A stretch of DNA of 64,000 bases from Phoma sp. XZ068 (lineage: Eukaryota > Ascomycota > Dothideomycetes > Pleosporales > Didymellaceae): the NCBI GenBank assembly GCA_004835665.1, contig RBKR01000029.1:1-64000 (forward strand), in the 5' to 3' direction. The notes beneath the pieces were generated by a model that had not been told where the DNA came from, searched no databases, and saw nothing but the letters and a program-made list of their open reading frames with translations. Numbering within the stretch: the first letter of the stretch is position 1; every line of letters begins with the position of its first letter. A program made the translations under genes and the position numbers. Positions 53,700-64,000 of the stretch are shown piece by piece.

Positions 53700-56600
53700 T
53701 CTACTATAGTATAGTGTAGAGCATAACATAATATATATTATTAAAAATACAAGTAATATAAAGCTAAGAAAGCTAATAACAAAGCCTATACTAAATTATA
53801 TTAAGACCTAATTATCCCCTCTATTAAGGTAGATAATAATAAAGAAAATTAGTATAATAAGTTATATAAAGAATACTAATAATATTATTAACTAGAAGTA
53901 TATTAGAACTAGAATAATAATTACCTAGAACCTAATTATAGCCTAGACCTAAAAAACCTATACTATAGAGCACTATTATAGACAGCGTGCTACTATAATA
54001 GTTACTAGATATATTACTTAGAAAAGCTTAATTTAGGATAGTTCCTAAAGAGATGTCTATATAAACTATAATAGAAAGATTATAAGAAGAACTACTATAT
54101 ACTATACCTAATAGATAAATATAATAACTAATACTTTCCTAGCTAGAATAAGTCTAAGTATAGATAATAAAGACTAGTAGTAAATAAGTAATACTTTAAT
54201 TAGCATTAGCGGACCTACCTTAATCCCTACTATAAGACCTATAAAGAAAAGAAGTAAAGTAATAGCTTTAGATAAAAGAATCCTTTTTTAGGGCAGTACT
54301 AGTAGGTACTAGAGATTAATCTATTAATAGTATTAAAAGTAATTACTAACTAATTAAGCTACCTATTAAAGTAAATAGAAAATAGATAAAGGCACTCTTA
54401 GACTCTAGAGTATAGTCTAATTATATTTCTTTAAAGGTAGTATAGCTAGCTAGACTATACCCTACCTAGAAGACAATACCTTACCTACTTAGAGTAGCTA
54501 ATAAAGAACTAATACCTAAGGAATCTAAGATTATATATAAGGTAACTATAGTACCTCTCTAGATCTATAGACACTATAGGGAAATAACTCTAGATACTTT
54601 TAGGATAGCTACTTATAATATTATATTAGGACTTCTATAGTTAAGAAAGCATAATCTAGATATTAATTAGAAGAATTAATAGCTTTTATTAAGTTAATAT
54701 AGATATAGCACTACTATATTATAGCCTATATAGTTTATAATATAACTAGTAGATAAGAAGGAGATTAATAATATCTCTTTAATATATAAGACGTGCTAAG
54801 ATAGAGCAGTTAACTATACAGATATAGAACACTCTACTAGTTATAAAGTAATAGTTAAAGAAAAGGATAGTATACCTCTTAATATTCTAGATAAATATAA
54901 GAGTTATATAGAACTCTTCTATAATAAGAAGACTATAAAGGTATTACTATAGTATAAACCCTAGAATTATAAGATTAAGCTCTAGGAAGGAAAGGAACTG
55001 CCTTTTAGGCCTATATATAGAATATCTAAGAAGGAACTTAGCACACTTAAGAAATATATTAATAAGAACCTTAAGAAAGAATTTATATAAGAATTAGAAT
55101 TACTAGTAGGATTTCTAGTCCTCTTTATACTAAAGAAAGATAGTAAATTATAAATATATATTAACTACTAGAAACTTAATAATATTATAATTAAGAATTA
55201 GTACCTATTACTAAATATTAAGAAATTATAGGATTAGTTATCTAGAGTATAATACTTTACTATACTTAATTTATATAGAGTATATAATCTTATATATATA
55301 AAGGAAGGCAAAGAATAGAAGACTATATTTAGAACATGCTATAGTTATTATAAGTACTTAGTAATACTATTTAGGCTTACTAATACACTAGCTATATATT
55401 AGGCCCTTATTAATAATATATTAAGAGCACACTTAGATATTATAGTAGTAGTATACTTTAATAATATCCTAGTATATTTAGTAATACTAGAAGAATATAT
55501 TTACTATATTAGGGAAGTATTAGAATACCTTAGAAAGGTAGATCTTTAACTTAAACCTAAGAAATATAAATAGTATAAAGAAGAAGTAGAATTCCTTAGC
55601 TATATTATAAGAAGATATAGAGTTAAGATAAGTAAAACAAAAATTTAGGTTATAAAGGATTAGCTAACTCCTACCTCCCTTAAGAGAATTTAGGAATTTC
55701 TAGGATTTATTAACTTTAACTAACACTTTATTAAAGACTATTTACTTAAGGCCTTACTACTTATAAAGCTTATATAGAAGAATATACTATTTAAGTAGGA
55801 ATAAGTATAAGAGGATGCTTTTTAGTTACTTAAATAGTCCTATATTAAGCTACCTATAATAATTATATTTAAGAGTAGAAAACTACTTTAAATTAAAATA
55901 GATACTTTAGATTTAGTATTAGGAGCTTGCGCTATATAAGAACAAGATAGATAATAGCACCTAATTACCTACTACTCTAGAAAATTCTTAGAACTAGAAG
56001 AATAATATAATATATATAATAAAAAATTACTAGCTATTATATTAGCCCTAGAATATTAGAGAATCTATATAGAAAGTTATTTAGAACTTACTATCTATAT
56101 AAATTATAAGAACTTAGTACACTTTACTACTACTAAGATACTTAACTAATAATAAGTATACTAGTCTAAGCTGTTAGGACAGAACAAGTTTAAGATACTA
56201 TATATACTAGGAAAAGATAATAGTAGAGCTAATGCACTTAGTAGATAATATAATCTAGCTAGAGAAAAAACTATTAACTAGTTTACTATACTTAGAATTA
56301 ATAAAAATAGGTTACTAGAACTATCTTAGTAGCTTAATAATATAATATAAGTTTAGTAGGAATAGTGCATACCTATAAAGGTACTAGAGAAATTAGAAAA
56401 TAAAATTATAAGCTATTATTATAATAACCTGCTTTATAGACACTCTAGTATAATATAAATAATAAAACTTATTAGACAATACTATAAGTTTAGCTATATA
56501 AAGGATAAGGTTACTAAGTTTATTAAGAACTATATTAATTACTAATAGAATAAATATAGTATATATATAAAGTATAGAGAGATATAAGTAATAGAGCTAC

Positions 56601-57740
56601 TAACAGCACTATAGATAAATATTATAATAGATTTTATTATATAACTACTAATCTTTAAGGACTCTATTATAGGATATACCTATAACTTAATCTTTATTAT
56701 AGTAGATAGGTTTACTAAAGCAGTAGAAATAATACTATTTTAATATAGTTATACTATAGAGCAGCTTATATAAGTGTTCCTAGATAGAATTATCTATTAC
56801 TATAGTATACTAGAATTAATTATTAGTAATAGAGATAAGCTCTTTATATTAAACTATTAGACTATACTTATAGCAGCTATTAGTACTAAGAAAAAGCTAT
56901 TAACTATATATTATCTGCAAATAGATAGATAAATAGAAAGAATAAATTAAACTATAGAAATATACTTAAGGATATACAGTAACTAGAAGTAAGACAACTA
57001 GGTTTTACTATTATCTATAGTATAAATTATATATAATAATAAATTATTAGAAGCAACAGGCACAATACTATTCTTTATAAATTATAAAAGATATCTAAAT
57101 CTCTTTATAAGATCCCTTAATAGTAATATCTAAATAGATTTAGTAATAACTTTAGTATATAGACTAAAGGAAGTATACTAAAAATTACTTAAAAATATTA
57201 ATAAAGCTTAATAATAAGCAATCTCTTATATTAATTAGAAAAGAAAAATAGCACTTTAGCTAAAAAAGGGGGATAAAGTCTATCTCCTTATAAAAAACTT
57301 ATAAATAAGAAGACTAATAAAAAAACTAGATTATATTAAGATTAGACTATTTTTTATTTCTAGGTAAATTAGCCCTATAAACTATTAACTTAAACTACTA
57401 TAGAATACTAGAATATACTTTATATTCTATATATTACTATTAGAACTAGCAGACTCTAATATACTAATCTAGAAAGACTTCTACTACTAGGTTAAGAAAG
57501 AGACTAAGCAGGAAGTTAAAAAAATAATATAATATTAAAAGAAAGAATATAAGGACAAATACCTAGTTAAGTAGTTAAGATACTCTAACTTAGAAAATAT
57601 ATAGAAACTATTAATAAACCTTATAAACTACTACTAGCTATTATACTAGTATTAGTAGTATTAGGGTCTAGAGGTAGAGAATATATTACCTAGTCTAGTA
57701 TAAGTAAGCTAGGTATTAACCTATTCTTAAGTATAGTAAT
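53700..57740 (+). pseudogene. pol of RIP-mutated gypsy
   Basis: Landmarks by mutated reading. The protease LLDS motif lies near 54402. Reverse transcriptase lies at about 55010-55480, with its catalytic box near 55450 where both Asp codons now read Asn. RNase H is near 55895-55990. The integrase zinc-binding and core region lies at about 56460-56950 (a VDRFTKA segment is still legible near 56705). Stops are dense in all frames. Confidence 0.75.
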
Positions 57741-57854
57741 ATTATTAAGTAATAACTTTTATTACTCTAGGTGCTCTATATCCTTAATAAACTAAGCACT
57801 TATATTAAACTATTACTATTTATAATACTTTAAGAATTTCTTTTATTTGTGCAC

Positions 57855-58020
57855 TTAGTTTAATTTAGTATAAGCAGCCTATAAGGTAGCTATTATAGCT
57901 TCCTTAGCTTTAGCAGCCTTATCTTCTATTTCTTCTAGATATAATATCTTATTATTAATTTTAGAGAAGTTAGAAATAGGCAAATCTATAGGCTTACACT
58001 TCTTTATTCTATTATATTTA
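57855..58020 (-). pseudogene. possible antisense Lys/Ala-rich ORF remnant at 3' end of the gypsy element
   Basis: Opposite to pol and downstream of it, a minus-strand frame reads a Lys/Glu/Ala-rich segment (for example EEIEDKAAKAKEA) interrupted by one TAG that may be a former CAG. The position and composition mirror the intact antisense gene in the element at 13905-21230. The two sequences themselves are not visibly similar. Confidence 0.35.
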
Positions 58021-58211
58021 TAATTCCTATACTTCTTATATAATAAAGATATCTTATAAGGTAAGTTCTTCTTTATATAGTACTTATAGGTAACTATAGT
58101 AAGATATCTAATATTATTAATTTAGGTTTCTATTATATATTAAGCTTAGGTACTTTAGGAAACTATTTATTAGTTTATAAGGATATAAACTATAAAGGAA
58201 GAGAATAGTGT

Positions 58212-58691
58212 TATAATCTTAGAGGAAGAGGCATAGTATAATAAAGTTATAGTTATAAATTAACAGTATAGGGCTAAGTAGACTATATAATATCCTATAA
58301 TCCTATAGAAATAAACTATACTAAGAGTATAAGACAGTATAAGACACTATATATATATTCTATAGAAACTATAAACTACTTATAGAAACTATAGGGCCTT
58401 CTATAAAACTTTATAAGATATTATAAGAAATATAGGACACTCCTTAGTATATAGTAATTAAAAACACTACTCTTATAGTATTATATTTAACCTTATTAAT
58501 TAACTTTATTATTAGAACTTAACCTAACTCTTAAGCTAGATAGATTAACTATCTATACTACTTATTATTAACCCTATAGTTATTATAGTATTTTACTAGG
58601 TATCTATACTAACCCCTTCTATACTAGTACTTATTCTAGAGAACTAACCTTAGAAGTATTTATAAGCTTTACTTACTTTATAACCTTAATA
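58212..58691 (+). repeat. 3' LTR, RIP-mutated gypsy
   Basis: 480 bp, partner of 51889-52368. It is followed directly by pol-like sequence of a further copy. Confidence 0.8.
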
Positions 58692-59993
58692 ATAGTATAC
58701 TCTACTACTATATAATAAAAGGTATAATATAATATATACTATTAGGAATATAAGTAATATAAAGTTAAGAAAGCTAATAATAAAGCCTATACTAAGTTAT
58801 ATTAAGACCTAATTATCCTCTCTATTAAGGTAGATAATAAAGGAAATTAGTATAAAAAGTTATATAAGGAATACTAATAGTAATGTTAGCTAGAAGTATA
58901 CTAGAACTAGGACTATAATTACCTAAAACTTAATTATAGCCTAGACTCTAGAAACCTATACTATAGAGCACTGTTATAGACAGTATGCTACTATAATAGT
59001 TACTAGATATATTATTTAAAGAAACTTAATTTAGAATAGTTTCTAAAGAGATATTTATATAAACTATAATAGGAAAATTATAAAGAGGACTACTATATAC
59101 TACACCTAATAGATAAATATAATAATAAATACTTTTCTAGTTAAAATAAGTCTAAGTATAGATAATAAAGACTAGTAGTAAATAAGTAATACTTTAATTA
59201 GTATTAGCAGACTTGCCTTAATCCCTACTATAAGACCTATAAAGAAAAAAAGTAAAGTAATAGCTTTAGATAAGAGAATTCTTTTTTAAGGCAGCACTAG
59301 TAGGTACTAGAGATTAATCTATTAATAGTATTAAAATTAATTACTAACTAATTAAATTACCTATTAAGATAAATAGAAGATAGATAAAGGTACTCTTAGA
59401 CTCTAGAGTATAATCTAATTATATCTCTTTATAAATAGTATAGCTAGCTAGACTATACCCTACTTAGAAAATAATACCTTATCTACTTAAAGTAGCTAAT
59501 AGAGAACTAATACTAGAGAAATTTAAGATTATATATAAAGTAACTATAGTACCCCTCTAGATCTATAGATACTATAAGGAAATAACTCTAGATACTTTTA
59601 GGATAGCTACTTATAATATTATATTAGGACTTCTATAGTTAAAAAAGTATAATCTAGATATTAATTAGAAAAATTAACAGCTTTTATTAAGCTAATATAG
59701 ATATAGTACTACTATATTATAGCCTATATAGTTTATAATATAACTAGTAGATAAGAAGAAAATTAATAATATCTCTTTAATATATAAAATATGCTAAGAT
59801 AGAGTAGTTAACTATATAGACATAGAATACTTTACTAGTTATAAAGTAATAGTTAAGAAGAAGAATAGTATACCTTCTAATATTCTAGATAAATATAAGA
59901 GTTATAAAGAACTCTTTTATAATAAGAAGACTATAAAGGCATTACTATAGTATAAACTCTAGAATTATAAGATTAAGCTCTAGAAAGAAAAGA
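58692..59993 (+). mobile_element. truncated gypsy copy (start of pol only)
   Basis: Collinear with about 53697-54985 of the preceding element, including the protease LLDS region (about 59393), with gag missing. It breaks off at the Fot1 copy 3 insertion. The DNA on the far side of Fot1 (61858 onward) does not visibly continue it. Confidence 0.7.
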
Positions 59994-59995
59994 TA

Positions 59996-61857
59996 ACGTA
60001 CCTCACGGGCGAGCCGGTCACCCGAGCGAGCCGGTCACTTTTGCCAAGACCACACCAACACTGCAACTACTTTGCAACACTACAGTGTACAACTAGAATG
60101 TACTGTAGGCTAAAGTGTATTAAACTAATCTACAGTACTTTGCGCATCATTATTGCATGTTCGCGCGTTGTGCCCTGCCTCACCACACGTGCCACAGCGT
60201 CTTAAAGGCTGAGTGCCAGGTTCAACACGCGCTCTCTTCTTTGCCTTCTTTCCATCGCTGCGAGCGTTAAACTCCTTTAGAGTAGTTAGCCGCAATCCTT
60301 CACTAAACGTTAGTGTCCCTTCACGCTGGATTCGCTTTCTTTTGTGTGATTTACGGCGTGTAGCGGCCTCATTAGCTGCTTCAAGGTCTGCAACTTGGTT
60401 GCGCACCAAAACTAGTGAATGCGCTATCATCTCTGCGCCTTTGGTGAGCTGATTAAGGGCATTAACCATTGAAGTTGGCGAGCTGTCAGCGTGTCTCTGA
60501 ATCCTTTCTCGAATCAGCTTCGATTGTGACCCAAATTCTAGGGTGTTGCTTGGTGTTCTAGACTCCCACGTACTCTCATCCACAGTAGGTAGTGGTGGAG
60601 TACACAACCGCACTTCGAGCTTTGATATCACAGCCTCTGGGTCAAGTGGGACCAGGCCAGCACCTCTGAATCCTCCCTGTATGTTGCTCTTAGTGATTGA
60701 GGCGTCAAAAGCTGCTTTAAAGCACGGCAAGAACTCAAGTTTAGTGATGCGAGTAATCTTGCTCCGCATTAGCTGCTCAGCTTGGCGGCCATATGCCTTC
60801 TTCAGAGAGGCAAAACATCCCACATCAAGCGGCTGCAGCAGGTGCGACGAGTGTGGAGGCATACACAGAGTGATAATCTTGTGTTCCTCACAGTACTGGT
60901 GGAAATCAACCGAGTTGTGGCTCTCATGGCCGTCCAGAACAAGCAGCCGATAGCTGCCAACAGTGCGCGCCTTGGTGTGCTCATCAAAGTGCTTTAACCA
61001 CTTAACTCCAAGCTCATTGTTTGTCCAGCCGTTGTTAGAGACATTAAGAACCCAGTTGTTAGGTATACTAGGCTCTTTGTACCAGGCAGAGAGGTGGTGC
61101 TTGCCAGAGAAGATGATAAAGGGTGGGATGGCCCACCCCTTTGCATTGATGCCCTGGATGATACTAGTCCACTCTCGGTCGCCCTGCTGCACTGTCTTTG
61201 GCCTTCCTCGACGCTCAGAGCCTGTGACAACAGCTCCTGTGGATATAACGCCCATCATAAACCCAGACTCATCGAAGTTGTAGGTGTCGTCATCCAGAAT
61301 ACCATACTTAGCTTTGGTATTCTCTACAAGGCGGAACCAGCCCTGAATCACCCCGGGATCCTCACAGAGGGCTCGCTTGTAGTCGTACTTCCGATTGAAC
61401 TTGACTTTCAGCTCTGGCCGACGCTTAACAAAGGTGCTAGCCCAGTTCTTGCCAACAGGGGGCTGGTGGCGCTCAGCAAGGAGAGAATTAGCCATATCCT
61501 CCACATCAGCAAGCCGGGGCGAGTATCCTCGCGCGTCCAGCTTTAATACATGCTGGACAATCACCTCCTCTTCAGTGCTTTTCAGCTTCATTGAGTTGGG
61601 CTTGCAATCGCGTCGTGGGGAGGTTCCAGCAAGTCGATCACTAAGCGTGCTTTGAGAGACTTTGTAGATAGCTGCAGCGCGTCGCTGAGACAGTGTCGCG
61701 TCTTGTTTAATAGCCTGGAGGGCAAGCTGTATATCTGCTTCGTTTAAGGGCCTTGTTGCGTTACTGCGTTGAGACATTGCAGGTAGAGTGAAGTTTGGTG
61801 TGGTCTTGGCAAAAGTGACCGGCTCGCTCGGGTGACCGGCTCGCCCGTGAGGTACGT
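59996..61857 (-). mobile_element. Fot1/pogo-type DNA transposon, copy 3 (1862 bp)
   Basis: Same 1862 bp as copies 1 and 2. TA duplications are at 59994-59995 and 61858-61859. It lies inside RIP-saturated retroelement DNA but is itself unmutated, so it inserted after RIP of its surroundings. Confidence 0.97.
60125..61777 (-). CDS. Fot1/pogo transposase, copy 3
   Basis: 550 residues, identical to the products of copies 1 and 2, with all catalytic and DNA-binding motifs present. Confidence 0.97.
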   Translation of the reverse strand: MSQRSNATRPLNEADIQLALQAIKQDATLSQRRAAAIYKVSQSTLSDRLAGTSPRRDCKPNSMKLKSTEEEVIVQHVLKLDARGYSPRLADVEDMANSLLAERHQPPVGKNWASTFVKRRPELKVKFNRKYDYKRALCEDPGVIQGWFRLVENTKAKYGILDDDTYNFDESGFMMGVISTGAVVTGSERRGRPKTVQQGDREWTSIIQGINAKGWAIPPFIIFSGKHHLSAWYKEPSIPNNWVLNVSNNGWTNNELGVKWLKHFDEHTKARTVGSYRLLVLDGHESHNSVDFHQYCEEHKIITLCMPPHSSHLLQPLDVGCFASLKKAYGRQAEQLMRSKITRITKLEFLPCFKAAFDASITKSNIQGGFRGAGLVPLDPEAVISKLEVRLCTPPLPTVDESTWESRTPSNTLEFGSQSKLIRERIQRHADSSPTSMVNALNQLTKGAEMIAHSLVLVRNQVADLEAANEAATRRKSHKRKRIQREGTLTFSEGLRLTTLKEFNARSDGKKAKKRARVEPGTQPLRRCGTCGEAGHNARTCNNDAQSTVD

Positions 61858-62637
61858 TATATATCTTTTATTAAGTTCTTTTCTCTTTAGCTACTGCTTA
61901 GATTATTTATAGGCTAGCTACTATTAGTATTAAAGAAGTTATTATTATTATTAGTATTAGAGTTAAAGTTATTCTCTTTTTCTTCTTTACTACTCTTATT
62001 ACTACCTTTTTATACTAATAGCTTTACTTCTATATTAGCTATAAAGTATAGAGTATAGTAGATAAACTTAACTATATAGCTAGTATAGTAGGCCTAACTT
62101 TCTAGGTCCTATAGTTAAGCTATAGGCTACTAATAAATTTCTTATTACTTTATACTCTTTAACTACTACCTTATCTTTTATATAAGTATTAATAGCCTCT
62201 TAATACTTCTTTCTACTAGCAGCTCTATTAGCTTTACTACCTACTATAGCTTTTCTTTACTTTAATTAGGTAGCTAGGTCTAATATATAAGATATATTAG
62301 ATTATAGTCTATAAAGTATTCTAGCTAGCCTATCTACTTAAACTAGCAAGTTTTATTTATCTTTATAACTTAAGTATCTATAACCTATACCTTCTCTTTA
62401 TATATATACCTTATTAGCTTTTATTCTACTAGCTACTCCTTTATAACATCTATTATCTTATAGAGGCTAGATAGTATATAATTACAGCCTACTACCTTAA
62501 TAATAAAGTATTACTAGAGCCTACTAGCTTAGAAGAATATCTATACCTTAACCTTTTTATAGAGTATAGTATCCTTACTACTCTAAGCTATCTAATATAT
62601 ACTATTATAGTACTTTTATATTCTAATCTTATTTATA
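61858..62637. other. AT-rich RIP-saturated DNA
   Basis: No gene and no recognisable parent. Word composition (CTA, TAG, TATA) equals that of the other destroyed regions. It ends at a TA that serves as target site for the next transposon. Confidence 0.55.
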
Positions 62638-64000
62638 ACGTAAACCACCACCGAGAGCGACAACCCACCGAGAGCGACAAAATCTGCCAAGACCACTCCT
62701 CCTCCTTTCATCCTAACATGTCTCAACAACACAACGCGCAATATCAACAAGACGAAGGTAGGGTCCAGCTTGCCCTTCTAGCCTATCGTTCAGATGAATT
62801 TCCAAGCCTGCGACGCGCTGCTGCAGCATTCAACGTTAATCATCATACCCTATCTAAACGTGCCAAGGGAATACCATTTCGACTCGAAACACGCGTGAAC
62901 TGCCTCAAGCTTACTGCAATAGAGGAAGAGACGATTATCCAATACATACTTGACCTTGACGCGCGAGGCTTTGCGCCCCGGCTGTGTGAGGTGGCAGATA
63001 TGGCTGATAAACTGTTGGGTGTGCGTGATGGAAAGCCAGTTGGCAAGCACTGGGCTGCGCGCTTTGTGACGCGCTCAGATAGGCTCAAGATGGCGTTCAA
63101 TCGAGCAAAGGATAGGCAGAGGATAATGCAGGAAGATCCTGAGGTCATTGGCGCGTGGTTCAAGTTGGTAGAGGATACCAAAGCCAAGTACGGCGTCCAT
63201 GACGACGACGTGCACAACTTTGACGAGACTGGCTTCCAGATGGGCGTCATTGGGTCCATGAAGGTCGTCACAGGCTCTGATAGACGTACTCGACCAGAGC
63301 TCGTTCAGCCAGGAGATCGCGAGTGGGTTACAGTCATCCAGAGTATCTGCGCTGCTGGCCACGCAACCCCGCCATTTATCATCTACAAAGGGCGTGTCCA
63401 CATCTCTGCATGGTACGAGGAGGCAGATATACCGCGTAATTGGAAGCTCTCTGTCTCAGAGAACGGATGGACAAACAACGCGCTTGGCCTGGAGTGGTTG
63501 AAGCACTTTGACACGCATACAACAGCGCGTCAGGTGGGGGTATACCGGCTGCTCATTTTGGACGGTCACGAGAGCCACCTTAACCAGGAGTTCAAGGACT
63601 ATTGCTTGGAGAACAAGATCCTTACGCTCTGTATGCCTCCCCATTCATCACACATCCTCCAGCCACTTGATGTGGTCTGCTTCTCGCCATTGAAGCGGAA
63701 GTACTCCCAACGCGTCCGAGACTTGGCACGCCGACGCGTCTTCCACATCAACAAGGAAGGCTTCCTACCTGCCTTCAAGGACGCGTTTTTTGACGTATTC
63801 ACACAGGCTAATTGTCGAAAGGCCTTTGAGGCATCAGGACTAGTCCCTGTCAACGCGCAGGTAGTGTTGGATCGCCTGGAGACACGGTTGCGTACCCCGC
63901 CTCAACCCCCACTACCAACAACCCCGTGGCAGTCGAAGACTCCAAGCAATACGCATGAATTTGGGTCTCAGTCAAAGCTTGTGAGCGAGTCTTTTACTCG
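62638..64000 (+). mobile_element. second Fot1/pogo-like transposon family, 5' part (runs off window)
   Basis: Starts ACGTAAACCACCACCGAG after a TA. The presumed terminal repeat contains CCACCGAGAGCGACAA twice, 17 bp apart (62648 and 62665), and GCCAAGACCAC at 62686. This is the same architecture as the other family's terminus with different repeat words. Orientation is opposite to the three Fot1 copies. The right end lies outside the window. Confidence 0.8.
62718..64000 (+). CDS. Fot1/pogo-like transposase, second family (3' end beyond window)
   Basis: Open from ATG 62718 to the window end (427 codons so far) with no stop, so it looks intact. The order is psq-type and CENP-B-type helix-turn-helix regions, then the DDE_1 domain with acidic residues in NFDETGF, LDGHESH and QPLDVVCF. 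PSNTHEFGSQSKL near the end matches the spacing of the PSNTLEFGSQSKL segment in the 550-residue transposase. The C-terminal 100 or so residues are missing from view. Sequence is clearly divergent from the three identical copies, so it is a separate family. No RIP lesions. Confidence 0.9.
   Translation, partial: MSQQHNAQYQQDEGRVQLALLAYRSDEFPSLRRAAAAFNVNHHTLSKRAKGIPFRLETRVNCLKLTAIEEETIIQYILDLDARGFAPRLCEVADMADKLLGVRDGKPVGKHWAARFVTRSDRLKMAFNRAKDRQRIMQEDPEVIGAWFKLVEDTKAKYGVHDDDVHNFDETGFQMGVIGSMKVVTGSDRRTRPELVQPGDREWVTVIQSICAAGHATPPFIIYKGRVHISAWYEEADIPRNWKLSVSENGWTNNALGLEWLKHFDTHTTARQVGVYRLLILDGHESHLNQEFKDYCLENKILTLCMPPHSSHILQPLDVVCFSPLKRKYSQRVRDLARRRVFHINKEGFLPAFKDAFFDVFTQANCRKAFEASGLVPVNAQVVLDRLETRLRTPPQPPLPTTPWQSKTPSNTHEFGSQSKLVSESFT

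Larger units (their letters stand above)
51889..58691 (+). mobile_element. full-length RIP-saturated gypsy retrotransposon (6803 bp)
   Basis: Two 480-bp LTRs (51889-52368 and 58212-58691) begin TATAATCTTAGAGGAAG and end ACCTTAATA, presumably TG...CA before RIP. Between them, on the plus strand, lie mutated gag, protease, RT, RNase H and integrase. A purine-rich AAAGGAAGAGAA precedes the right LTR. No frame is readable for long, and no clear target duplication remains. Confidence 0.8.

Noticed and set aside
62843..63853. Minus-strand frames at the right end of the window
   Set aside because: Shadows of the plus-strand second-family transposase, which is open throughout but cut by the window edge.

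Overview
This is the left end of a chromosome from a filamentous ascomycete (Pezizomycotina; a Dothideomycete-like genome is a guess from its bipartite composition). The evidence is a TTAGGG-type telomere at base 1 (C-rich strand), short fungal introns, Zn2Cys6, PDR and Fot1/pogo families, and long AT-rich tracts that carry the mark of repeat-induced point mutation (RIP): almost every CpA, TpG and CpG has become TpA.

Layout. (1) 1-4003: telomere, pyrimidine-rich microsatellites and GC-rich subtelomeric repeats. (2) 4004-10672: an intact divergent gene pair, a telomere-linked RecQ helicase on the minus strand and an unrecognised 597-residue protein on the plus strand. The helicase is read here as a fusion of an OrsD-type zinc-finger domain, a tyrosine-recombinase-like domain and a RecQ helicase. 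(3) 11050-24880: an older, RIP-saturated second copy of the subtelomere plus helicase. It is split at 13900/21231 by a 7.3 kb Ty3/gypsy chromodomain element (233-bp LTRs, ACTAG target duplication). That element carries an intact four-exon gene antisense to its decayed gag-pol. (4) 24881-26632: featureless AT-rich DNA with a minisatellite. (5) 26633-49729: a GC-balanced gene island bracketed by two identical 1862-bp Fot1/pogo transposons in the same orientation. (6) 49730-62637: a RIP-saturated tandem array of a second gypsy family (480-bp LTRs), with a third identical Fot1 copy at 59996-61857. (7) 62638-64000: the 5' part of a different, open Fot1-like transposon that runs off the window.

The island looks like a worn secondary-metabolism or detoxification cluster. 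Intact genes encode a secreted short tyrosinase, a Zn2Cys6 regulator, a nitronate monooxygenase, an MFS drug transporter, an 11-exon PDR-type ABC transporter and a small zinc-ribbon protein. Between them lie a polyketide-synthase dehydratase fragment and an aminotransferase pseudogene that has frameshifts, an in-frame stop and Glu in place of the PLP lysine. Three intergenic regions of the island share a CCGCCAC(A/T)TCC motif that could be the regulator's site. The core synthase has apparently been lost and the transporters retained.

Relative ages can be read from RIP load. The inner helicase copy and the 50-60 kb retroelements are oldest, the gypsy element at 13905 is younger and only lightly mutated, and the Fot1 copies are youngest and unmutated. 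The most interesting candidate for an undescribed system is the helicase/recombinase fusion with its divergent partner gene at the chromosome tip. The antisense spliced gene of the gypsy element comes next.
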